The notes beneath the pieces are model-generated. The model had not been told where the DNA came from and ran no database searches. It saw nothing but the letters and a program-made list of their open reading frames with translations. From Monoglobus sp964442605 (lineage in GTDB: Bacteria; Bacillota; Clostridia; Monoglobales; Monoglobaceae), in NCBI GenBank assembly GCA_964442605.1, contig CAYTZR010000053.1, positions 1 through 11,514 on the forward strand: a stretch of 11,514 nt of DNA, read 5' to 3'. Made by a program: the position numbers and the translations under genes. Numbering within the stretch: the first letter of the stretch is position 1; the number at the start of each line of letters is the position of its first letter. Below are positions 5,813 to 11,514 of the stretch, piece by piece.

Positions 5813-6263
5813 CTTTACCCTCATCAGTGATGTGTACAATTCCGCAGGAGGAACAGCAGCCCGTGCACTGCGGGATTTCGGAGGTGTCCATGCCGTGGCT
5901 TTCGTAATAATTGGAAAGCGCCGCGTGAACAGCTTCCTCCGCCAGATTGGAACAATGCATCTTTATCGGCGGCAGACCGTCCAACGCTTCCGCAACAGCC
6001 TTGTTTGTCAGCCCTAACGCCTCATCGATTGTCTTGCCCTTTACCATCTCGGTTGCCATACTGGACGTTGCTATCGCCGCGCCGCAGCCGAATGTCTTAA
6101 ACTTTACGTCCTCAATAACTTTTGTATCATCATTTATCTTCATGTATATCTTCATAATATCGCCACACTGAGGATTTCCAACCTGACCCACCGCGTTAGC
6201 GTCCGGAATTTCTCCTACGTTGCGAGGATTTGAAAAATGATCCATTACTTTTTCGCTATACAT
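5805..6263 (-). CDS. iscU: Fe-S cluster assembly scaffold, IscU/NifU N-terminal type, with extra C-terminal cysteines
   Basis: A 152-residue cytoplasmic scaffold on which Fe-S clusters are built from sulfur supplied by IscS. The three conserved cluster ligands are seen in GNPQCGD (Cys33), FKTFGCGAAIA (Cys60) and KMHCSNLAEEA (Cys104). MYSEKVMDHFSNPRNVG is the usual start of the family. Beyond the core, residues 133-140 read CTGCCSSC, giving four more cysteines in a CX2CCX2C layout, absent from E. coli IscU. They could bind zinc or a cluster (inference). The ribosome binding site AGGAGG lies seven bases before the ATG. The gene begins 2 bases after the iscS stop and overlaps mnmA by 8 bases. 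No iscA, hscA/B, fdx or iscR is present here, so this is a minimal arrangement. Confidence 0.95.
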   Translation of the reverse strand: MYSEKVMDHFSNPRNVGEIPDANAVGQVGNPQCGDIMKIYMKINDDTKVIEDVKFKTFGCGAAIATSSMATEMVKGKTIDEALGLTNKAVAEALDGLPPIKMHCSNLAEEAVHAALSNYYESHGMDTSEIPQCTGCCSSCGIVHITDEGKDA

Positions 6264-6265
6264 AT

Positions 6266-7450
6266 TTAAACCTCCTGTTTATTATTCTTTAAAAAGTCTT
6301 CATAGAGCGGCGACATACTTCTGAGCAGCGCGATTATCTCAACCAGCGAGTCAACTATATAGTCAATCTGCTCCTTTGTATTGCACTCATCGAATGTTGT
6401 TCTCAGCGAGCCGTGAGCCACCTCATGCTTTAAACCGATTGCGAGCAAAACATGGGACGGGTCAAGAGAACCCGACGTACACGCACTGCCGCTGGATGCG
6501 GCAATTCCCTTCATATCGAGACGAAGCAGCATGCCCTCGCCCTCAATAAACTGAAAGCTTATGTTCGCGTTACCGGGAAGTCTGTCTGTCGGATGTCCGT
6601 TAAGCCTTGCATACGGAATCTTGTCAAGAACCTGCTTAATATAATAATCTCTAAGCTCCGAAATCTTTTTCTGTTTCTCGGGAATGTTCGAGGTAGCGAT
6701 TTCAATCGCCTTTCCCATGCCCACAATACCGGGTACATTTTCGGTCGCCGCACGCTTGCCGCGCTCCTGCGCACCGCCGGTGATAAACGGCGTTAGCTTT
6801 ATTCCCTGCCTTACAAACAGCGCGCCAACACCTTTCGGACCATGGAACTTATGCGCTGTCAAAGACAGCATATCGATATTTAATTCATTCACGTCAATTT
6901 CCACCATACCGATTGCCTGAACCGCGTCTGTATGGAAAATGACTTTATTTTCACGGCAAATTTCGCCGATTTCCTTTATCGGCATAATAGTTCCGATTTC
7001 GTTGTTCGCGAACATAATCGAAACCAAAATAGTATCGGGACGGATTGCGTTTTTAACATCCTCCGGTGATACCTTACCGTACTCATCAACGGGCAAATAA
7101 GTAACCTCATAGCCCTGCTTCTCTAAATCTTGGCATGTGTGAAGAACCGCGTGGTGTTCAACACTGCTCGTTATTATGTGCTTGCCCTTATTCGCATATG
7201 ACCTCGCGATGCTTCTTACTGCCCAATTATCCGCCTCGGTACCGCTGCCGGTGAAATAGATTTCCTTCGGCTGCGCCGATATGGCGTTTGCTACTTTTTC
7301 TCTGGCTGTTTCCACAGCCTTTTTTGCTTCGCGTCCCTCAAGATAAATACTGGACGGATTTCCGTAAACCTCATTGAGGCAGGAAATCATTTCTTTTGCG
7401 ACGTCTTCGTTTAGCTTCGTAGTTGCCGCATTGTCAACATAAATTCTCAT
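6266..7450 (-). CDS. iscS: Cysteine desulfurase, IscS/NifS family
   Basis: A PLP enzyme of 394 residues that turns cysteine into alanine and carries the released sulfur as a persulfide. DNAATT (6-11) begins the fold, followed by FTGSGTEADN (66-75) and SVEHHAVLHTC (96-106) with the His that stacks on PLP. HTDAVQAIG (173-181) holds the PLP-contacting Asp and Gln. SLTAHKFHGPKG (196-207) contains the Schiff-base Lys201. The mobile loop SSGSACTSGSLDPSHVL (319-335) carries catalytic Cys324 and is the long-loop, group I type that gives sulfur to IscU and MnmA. The ATG at 7450 has AGGTGGAG upstream. It is the first gene of its operon, with a promoter at 7630-7658. It is probably the sulfur donor for the two genes that follow. 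NifS is an alternative name, but nothing points to nitrogen fixation. Confidence 0.96.
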   Translation of the reverse strand: MRIYVDNAATTKLNEDVAKEMISCLNEVYGNPSSIYLEGREAKKAVETAREKVANAISAQPKEIYFTGSGTEADNWAVRSIARSYANKGKHIITSSVEHHAVLHTCQDLEKQGYEVTYLPVDEYGKVSPEDVKNAIRPDTILVSIMFANNEIGTIMPIKEIGEICRENKVIFHTDAVQAIGMVEIDVNELNIDMLSLTAHKFHGPKGVGALFVRQGIKLTPFITGGAQERGKRAATENVPGIVGMGKAIEIATSNIPEKQKKISELRDYYIKQVLDKIPYARLNGHPTDRLPGNANISFQFIEGEGMLLRLDMKGIAASSGSACTSGSLDPSHVLLAIGLKHEVAHGSLRTTFDECNTKEQIDYIVDSLVEIIALLRSMSPLYEDFLKNNKQEV

Positions 7451-7525
7451 TATGTCTTCTCCACCTTTCTTTTAAGTTATACGCTCGATCCATGAAAAGT
7501 AGATTTTACGTAATATATTATATAT

Positions 7526-7554
7526 CTAAAACGACGCGTGCGCGCCGATTTTAG
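7526..7554 (-). other. Hairpin in the iscS leader
   Basis: CTAAAA (7526-7531) and TTTTAG (7549-7554) close a GC-rich inner stem, CGACGCG against GCGCCG with one mismatch and one bulge, around a small loop. It lies in the untranslated leader about 75 bases before iscS. On the minus strand the bases after it are AT-rich but have no clean T-run, so it is not a convincing terminator. It may be a protein-binding or RNA-stability element. Confidence 0.45.
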
Positions 7555-7574
7555 CGATTGCGTATTATGAGCGG

Positions 7575-7615
7575 GTATACACAGGCTTTATAAGCTTGGA
7601 ACATTTTGTATACAC
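7575..7615. repeat. Two GTATACAC boxes just downstream of the iscS promoter
   Basis: GTATACAC occurs at 7575-7582 and 7608-7615, each centred on the palindrome GTATAC, 33 bases apart. The second lies about 10 bases past the predicted transcript start. The position fits repressor operators or paired RNA elements. No regulator gene is in the window, and no IscR-type site is recognised with certainty. Confidence 0.4.
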
Positions 7616-7629
7616 CGAACCCACAATAG

Positions 7630-7658
7630 ATTATAGTTCAATTATTTTTATTTGTCAA
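7630..7658 (-). promoter_or_regulatory. Consensus promoter of the iscS-iscU-mnmA-pcrA operon
   Basis: On the minus strand TTGACA (7658-7653) and TATAAT (7635-7630) are exactly 17 bases apart. Transcription should begin near 7623, giving a leader of about 170 nt before iscS. The -35 lies only 31 bases past the ribH stop, and no terminator hairpin is seen between them, so rib read-through is possible. Confidence 0.88.
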
Positions 7659-7689
7659 TCATTTTGTTATACGGCTGCTGCTGCGGTTA

Positions 7690-8160
7690 TTACTCCTCAA
7701 TTTCGCGTATCAGATTTATCATTTCAATAGCCCCGAGAGCGCAGTCATAACCCTTGTTGCCCGCTTTTGTCCCGGCGCGCTCTATCGCCTGTTCTATATT
7801 ATCGGTCGTGAGTATGCCGAACATAACGGGAACGCCGCTTTGAAGGGATACGTTCGCTATTCCCTTTGAAACCTCGTTACATACGTAATCATAGTGGCTT
7901 GTGCTTCCTCTTATTACCGCGCCCAGACATATTACCGCGTCATATTTGCGGCTCTTCGCCATTTTTGAGGCGATAAGCGGTATCTCAAAAGCTCCGGGAA
8001 CCCACGCAATCTCAACCTCGCTTTCTTCCACATCATGACGCTTCAGTCCGTCAAGCGCACCGCTTACCAGCTTTGACACAATAAACTCATTAAACCTCGC
8101 GGCTACTATGCCGATTTTCACACTTTTTTCTCTTACTACTTTACCTTCATAAACCTTCAT
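7690..8160 (-). CDS. ribH: 6,7-dimethyl-8-ribityllumazine synthase
   Basis: Condenses 5-amino-6-ribitylaminouracil with 3,4-dihydroxy-2-butanone 4-phosphate to lumazine, the step before riboflavin synthase. It typically forms pentamers or 60-mer capsids in the cytoplasm. The 156 residues are the normal length. Family motifs in order: VAARFNEFI (19-27) for substrate stacking, WVPGAFEIP (53-61), GAVIRGSTSHYDYVC (80-94) with phosphate-binding residues and catalytic His89, GVPVMFGILTTDN (109-121) and ERAGTKAGNKG (127-137) with conserved Arg128. AGGAGG lies seven bases before the ATG. It is the last gene of the rib operon, 18 bases after ribBA. A short GCAGCAGCAGC run follows the stop but forms no terminator. 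Confidence 0.97.
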   Translation of the reverse strand: MKVYEGKVVREKSVKIGIVAARFNEFIVSKLVSGALDGLKRHDVEESEVEIAWVPGAFEIPLIASKMAKSRKYDAVICLGAVIRGSTSHYDYVCNEVSKGIANVSLQSGVPVMFGILTTDNIEQAIERAGTKAGNKGYDCALGAIEMINLIREIEE

Positions 8161-8178
8161 TGTTATTCCTCCTGTACT

Positions 8179-9378
8179 TTAATAATTTAAAAAATGACCC
8201 ATTTTATTCTGTTTGGTTTTCAGATAGAATAAATCCTGCGCGGTGGCATCCATCTGAATAGGCACACGCTCAACAATTTCCATGCCGAAATCCGAAAGCT
8301 GATACACCTTGTCGGGATTGTTGGTCAGCAGACGCAATGTCTTTGCTCCCAAATCACGCAAAATCTGCGCGCCGATGAAGTATTCTCTCAAATCGCCTTT
8401 AAAGCCCAGTGCAATGTTAGCCTCAAGAGTATCCATTCCTTTATCCTGAAGCTCGTAGGCTCGCAGCTTATTAATAAGACCTATACCGCGTCCCTCCTGC
8501 CGCATGTACAGCAAAATTCCGCGTCCTTCCTTTTCTATCTCCGTCATCGCCGCGGCGAACTGCTGACCGCAGTCACACCTCAGCGAGCCGAAAGCATCGC
8601 CCGTCAAGCATTCCGAATGTACACGACAAAGCAGGTTTTTTCCGTCTCCTATATCGCCCTTAACAAGAGCCACGTGATGTTCTCCGTTTAGCTTATTGAT
8701 ATAACAATACGCTCTGAAATCGCCGTATTTTGTGGGCATTTTTGTTCTTGCCACACATTCTACCAACCTTTCATACTTCTTTCTGTAATCCTGAATAGAT
8801 TTTACCGTTATGAGCTTTAAATTCCATTTCCGCGCAAACTCAATAAGTTCTGCCTTGCGCATCATTGTTCCGTCGTCACGCATAATCTCGCAGCACAGAC
8901 CGCAGGGCTTTAATCCGGCTAAATTCATCAAATCCACGGTTGCCTCGGTATGACCGTTACGCTCCAGAACACCGTTTTTTTTGGCAAGCAGCGGAAACAT
9001 ATGACCCGGACGTCTGAAGTCCTCGGGTTTGGCGCTGTCATCCACGCACTTTAAAGCGGTTATACTCCGCTCCGCCGCGGAAATACCCGTTGTCGTACTT
9101 ACATGGTCAATCGAAACAGTAAAGGCCGTTTCATGATTATCCGTATTTTGGGAAACCATTTGCGGAAGGCTGAGTTTTTCCGCTATTTCTTCGTTCATCG
9201 GCATACAAATCAGACCCTTAGCGTATTTTGCCATAAAATTCACATTCTGTGTTGTTGCAAACTCAGCAGCGCAGATAAGGTCCCCTTCATTCTCTCGGTT
9301 TTCATCATCGGTCACCATTATTATCTTGCCTTGCTTTAAATCCTCCAATGCCTCAGGCACAGTGCTGTATTCAGACAT
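8179..9378 (-). CDS. ribBA: Bifunctional 3,4-DHBP synthase / GTP cyclohydrolase II
   Basis: A 399-residue fusion that supplies both riboflavin precursors. The N-terminal half (about 1-200) makes 3,4-dihydroxy-2-butanone 4-phosphate from ribulose 5-phosphate. It shows DDENRENEGDL (24-34) with the metal and acid residues, RRPGHMFPL (122-130) and GHTEATVDLMNLAG (142-155). The C-terminal half (about 205-399) opens GTP. It shows RVHSECLTGDAFGSLRCDCG (252-271) with zinc ligands Cys257, Cys268 and Cys270, then YMRQEGRGIGL (291-301) and LTNNPDK (351-357). I chose the ATG at 9378 because AGGAGGT lies seven bases upstream and the protein then begins near the usual DHBP synthase start. An ATG at 9411 would run into ribE. 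It lies 16 bases after ribE. Both active sites look intact. Confidence 0.97.
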   Translation of the reverse strand: MSEYSTVPEALEDLKQGKIIMVTDDENRENEGDLICAAEFATTQNVNFMAKYAKGLICMPMNEEIAEKLSLPQMVSQNTDNHETAFTVSIDHVSTTTGISAAERSITALKCVDDSAKPEDFRRPGHMFPLLAKKNGVLERNGHTEATVDLMNLAGLKPCGLCCEIMRDDGTMMRKAELIEFARKWNLKLITVKSIQDYRKKYERLVECVARTKMPTKYGDFRAYCYINKLNGEHHVALVKGDIGDGKNLLCRVHSECLTGDAFGSLRCDCGQQFAAAMTEIEKEGRGILLYMRQEGRGIGLINKLRAYELQDKGMDTLEANIALGFKGDLREYFIGAQILRDLGAKTLRLLTNNPDKVYQLSDFGMEIVERVPIQMDATAQDLFYLKTKQNKMGHFLNY

Positions 9379-9394
9379 TAATTCTACCTCCTGA

Positions 9395-10027
9395 CTAAAA
9401 TCCGTATTCATATAAAAACTCTTTTGTTATACCGTCGCTGTCTCCTCGGCAAAGCTTCTCAACATATTTTACAATGCAGTCGTTCTCAATATTAACAATA
9501 TCGCCGGCTTTTTTATATATTAAATTCGTTTCCGACAAGGTGTGCGGAATGACTGAAACACTAAACTCCTTTTCCTTTACGTCCGCTATTGTCAGACTTA
9601 TGCCATCAAGTGTCACCGATCCCTTTTCGATAATATAGCGCATTAGCTTAGGCTCCGCTTTTATTGTATACCAAACGGCATTATCATCCTTTTTTACGCT
9701 TGTTATTATCCCCGTGCCGTCTATGTGTCCCGAAACTATATGACCGCCGAACCTGCCGTTTAGCTGCATCGCACGCTCTAAGTTGACCGGACTGCCAATT
9801 CTTAGCTTGCTCAGCGATGAACGGTTTAAGCTCTCTTGCGTTACATCCGCCTTAAAACTGAAATTATTAACCTCGGTTGCCGTCAGGCACAGACCGCACA
9901 CAGCTATGCTGTCACCGACTTTCAGGTCATCGAATATTACCTTGCCTCCTATAGTCAGCGTCATTGACTTAGCGCCGCGCTGTATCGCCTTAACAGCGCC
10001 TACTTCCTCAACAATTCCCGTGAACAT
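9395..10027 (-). CDS. ribE: Riboflavin synthase, alpha chain
   Basis: Joins two lumazine molecules to form riboflavin, the last step of the pathway. The start is the ATG at 10027, because MFTGIVEEVG is the invariant N-terminus of the family and GAGGTGG lies just upstream. The protein is then 210 residues, the normal length. Two lumazine-binding domains are visible. Domain 1 spans about 1-96, with SIAVCGLCLTAT at 40-51. Domain 2 spans about 97-192, with GHIVSGHIDGTG at 95-106 and GSVTLDGISLTIADV at 136-150. The repeated GDS..V(C/D)G..LT pattern reflects the internal duplication. The first 20 bases overlap the ribD end, so translation is probably coupled. B. subtilis names are used; E. coli literature calls this ribC or ribE. 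Confidence 0.97.
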   Translation of the reverse strand: MFTGIVEEVGAVKAIQRGAKSMTLTIGGKVIFDDLKVGDSIAVCGLCLTATEVNNFSFKADVTQESLNRSSLSKLRIGSPVNLERAMQLNGRFGGHIVSGHIDGTGIITSVKKDDNAVWYTIKAEPKLMRYIIEKGSVTLDGISLTIADVKEKEFSVSVIPHTLSETNLIYKKAGDIVNIENDCIVKYVEKLCRGDSDGITKEFLYEYGF

Positions 10028-11114
10028 CGCTTGCCACCTCGCTTTCCAGTAAAAAATCGTCTCCGATTTTTTTGATAACAGTGTTTTTAAGCATATAAGC
10101 ATCATCGGGTGTATCAACGCCGATACCGCCTATCGGTGTCTTCGCGTTCGCTCCGCCCAAAAGCTTCGGTGCAATATAGCATTGAACCAAATTCACGATA
10201 CCATTGCTTAACGCCGCCCAATTAAGCGTTCCTCCGCCCTCTAACAGAATACTGTCAATCTTTATTTCGCCAAGCTTCTTCATAAGCGTATTCAAATCAA
10301 TATGCCCGCCCAATAAAGGCAGCGTCATAATTTCACAGCCCGCCTTTAAATACGGATAGGTCCGCTTCTCGTCGCCAACAGCCGTGGCAATTATTGTGCG
10401 AACCGTTTTCGCGGTAGCGACAACCTGTGAGGCGGGCGGAGTGCGCAGATTTGTATCGCAGATTATCCTTACGGGATTTTCCCCGTTTTCAATTCGGCAG
10501 GTCAGCGATGGATTATCGTTTATCACGGTGTTCACACCAACCATTATGGCGGAATATCTGTTACGATCCTCATGAACGTTTTTTCTTGCTTCCTCACCCG
10601 TTATCCATTTTGAGGCTCCGGTATGCGCGGCAATCTTTCCGTCCATAGTCATAGCGTACTTCATGACGACATACGGAGTTTTATTTTGTATATAATGGAA
10701 AAACACCCGGTTCAGTCTGTCACATTCATCTTTAAGAACACCCTCGACAACCTCTATACCATGTGACCGCAGGATTTCCGCGCCCTTGCCGCTCACCAGC
10801 GGATTTGGGTCATGTGAACCGATTACAACTTTTTTAACTCCGCTATCGATTACCGCCTCTGTGCACGGCGGCGTCTTACCGTAATGACAGCACGGCTCCA
10901 ATGTAACATACATAACCGCTCCGCTCGCGCTTTCCGTACAGCTTGCCAGAGCGTTGCGCTCCGCGTGAAGCTCTCCGTATCTTCTATGATAACCCTTACC
11001 GATTATTTTATTATCCTTTACAATAACGCAGCCAACCATAGGGTTCGGCGATGTGTGTCCGCAGCCGCGCTTCGCCAATTCCAACGCTAAGCTCATATAA
11101 TCCCTGTCAGTCAT
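10008..11114 (-). CDS. ribD: Bifunctional pyrimidine deaminase / reductase RibD
   Basis: Carries out the second and third steps of riboflavin synthesis: deamination of the pyrimidine ring, then NADPH reduction of the ribosyl chain. The start is the ATG at 11114, with GGGAGG seven bases upstream, giving 368 residues, the usual length. A longer reading from 11138 would put the ribosome binding site inside the gene. The deaminase (about 1-145) has HAERNAL (His50, Glu52) and PCCHYGKTPPC (Cys75, Cys84), the zinc site. The reductase (about 147-368) has MKYAMTMDGKIA (151-162), SKWITGEEAR (168-177), MVGVNTVINDNPSLT (191-205) and LLEGGGTLNWA (290-300). It is the first gene of the operon, directly behind the FMN riboswitch and terminator, and overlaps ribE by 20 bases. 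Confidence 0.97.
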   Translation of the reverse strand: MTDRDYMSLALELAKRGCGHTSPNPMVGCVIVKDNKIIGKGYHRRYGELHAERNALASCTESASGAVMYVTLEPCCHYGKTPPCTEAVIDSGVKKVVIGSHDPNPLVSGKGAEILRSHGIEVVEGVLKDECDRLNRVFFHYIQNKTPYVVMKYAMTMDGKIAAHTGASKWITGEEARKNVHEDRNRYSAIMVGVNTVINDNPSLTCRIENGENPVRIICDTNLRTPPASQVVATAKTVRTIIATAVGDEKRTYPYLKAGCEIMTLPLLGGHIDLNTLMKKLGEIKIDSILLEGGGTLNWAALSNGIVNLVQCYIAPKLLGGANAKTPIGGIGVDTPDDAYMLKNTVIKKIGDDFLLESEVASDVHGNC

Positions 11115-11140
11115 AAGTCCGCCTCCCGAAAACAGCATTC

Positions 11141-11178
11141 AAATCAAAACAAAAGCTCCAAAGAGAATTCTTCGGAGC
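11141..11178 (-). terminator. Riboswitch-controlled terminator before ribD
   Basis: On the minus strand GCTCCGAAGA (11178-11169) pairs with TCTTTGGAGC (11164-11155) around ATTC, a 10-bp stem with one G-T pair. A T-rich run follows (TTTTGTTTTGATTT, 11154-11141). It sits between the FMN riboswitch and ribD, the usual place for the expression platform. The palindrome AGCAGCTGCT (11176-11185) overlaps its 5' arm and may belong to a competing fold. Confidence 0.88.
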
Positions 11179-11221
11179 AGCTGCTTAAAGTGAAAATTAA
11201 AAACTCGAAATTATAATAACT

Positions 11222-11331
11222 GTTCTTCTTCCATCCAGACTATACTGTCGGCTTCGGAATTTCACCGAATCATGCCTCGCGGCGCGTGGGCTTTACCACC
11301 GGTAGGGAATTTCACCCTGCCCTGAAGATAT
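11222..11331 (-). promoter_or_regulatory. FMN riboswitch (RFN element)
   Basis: The minus strand carries the conserved RFN blocks in order: CTTCAGGGCAGGGTGAAATT, then CCGGTGGTAAAGCCC, GCATGATTCGGTGAAATTCC, GAAGCCGACAGTATAGTC and TGGATGGAAGAAGA. The outer helix P1 is closed by TCTTC near 11328 and GAAGA near 11224. The family binds flavin mononucleotide and, when a terminator follows as here, stops transcription when FMN is plentiful. The P1 edges are approximate to a few bases. Confidence 0.97.
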
Positions 11332-11348
11332 ACTCAATTTGTATATTA

Positions 11349-11377
11349 ATAATAGCATGTTATATTGTATTTGTCAA
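11349..11377 (-). promoter_or_regulatory. Promoter of the riboflavin operon
   Basis: On the minus strand TTGACA (11377-11372) and TATTAT (11354-11349) are 17 bases apart. Transcription should begin near 11342, about 11 bases before the riboswitch. Confidence 0.82.
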
Positions 11378-11514
11378 CAGGTATTTTAAAATTTTATTCC
11401 GCATTTAAATTGCGAATAAAAAACAGGAATTGGATATAAACAAAAAGTATGCATCCATACATTAATTATATCTTGCCCCTGCGGGGCAGTCGCCTGCGCG
11501 CCTCACGTGTTCGC
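11378..11514. other. Right-edge intergenic stretch, no gene recognised
   Basis: The part up to 11470 is AT-rich and contains the small hairpins CGCA/TGCG (11400-11414) and GTATG/CATAC (11447-11460). The last 40 bases turn abruptly GC-rich and hold a perfect TGCCCC/GGGGCA hairpin (11473-11487) with no T-run on either side. Short open frames enter from the right on the minus strand and end within 60 bases. They could be the end of a gene outside the window, but none is recognisable. Confidence 0.4.

Noticed and set aside
5813..5839. Longer N-terminus for mnmA from the ATG at 5839
   Set aside because: It would add nine residues inside iscU. The shorter start at 5812 has a good ribosome binding site and matches the family N-terminus.
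7451..7629. T-box riboswitch in the iscS leader
   Set aside because: I could not find the T-box core AGGGTGGNACCGCG or a terminator with a clean T-run.
7666..7690. GCAGCAGCAGC run after ribH as a terminator
   Set aside because: The repeat is not self-complementary and no T-run follows.
9379..9411. Longer N-terminus for ribBA from 9411
   Set aside because: The AGGAGGT site lies inside this extension, seven bases before the ATG at 9378, which marks the true start.
10028..10117. Thirty extra residues before riboflavin synthase
   Set aside because: The family begins at MFTGIVEEVG. The extension reads through ribD in another frame.
1..11514. Insertion sequences, prophage genes, toxin-antitoxin pairs or defence systems
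   Set aside because: No transposase, integrase, phage structural gene, toxin-antitoxin pair or defence gene was found on either strand.

Overview
The window reads as chromosomal DNA of a Clostridia-type Firmicute, probably a gut anaerobe of the Oscillospiraceae/Lachnospiraceae kind (inferred). The signs are AGGAGG-type ribosome binding sites, sigma-A-like TTGACA/TATAAT promoters, a PcrA-type helicase, a fused RibBA, an FMN riboswitch, a compact iscS-iscU-mnmA set and a DUF6273-type secreted protein. Every recognised gene lies on the minus strand, so transcription runs from the right edge to the left.

Right part (about 11380 to 7690): a complete riboflavin operon. A promoter is followed by an FMN riboswitch and an intrinsic terminator, then ribD, ribE, ribBA and ribH, with short gaps or overlaps. 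Together they make riboflavin from GTP and ribulose 5-phosphate, apart from the dephosphorylation step, which is not encoded here. FMN is expected to shut the operon down by early termination.

Middle part (about 7660 to 1603): a second operon with its own consensus promoter and a leader of about 170 nt that contains a hairpin and repeated GTATACAC boxes. It encodes cysteine desulfurase (iscS), an Fe-S scaffold with an extra C-terminal cysteine cluster (iscU), tRNA 2-thiouridylase (mnmA), a PcrA/UvrD helicase and a small SAM-dependent methyltransferase. The first three form a sulfur-transfer module for Fe-S clusters and for s2U34 in tRNA. No obvious terminator separates ribH from this operon.

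Left part (1602 to 1): a tRNA-Asn(GTT) gene with a consensus promoter, a tandem repeat at its transcript start and a strong terminator. Next comes a 486-base stretch without a gene. It holds phased A-tracts, a good promoter, a long imperfect inverted repeat at the predicted transcript start and a GC-rich terminator-like hairpin with competing pairings. This leads into a secreted DUF6273-type protein cut by the left edge.

Most of the window is ordinary housekeeping DNA. The least explained part is the structured leader at about 960-1125 in front of the secreted protein gene. I see no CRISPR array, no transposase and no phage gene.
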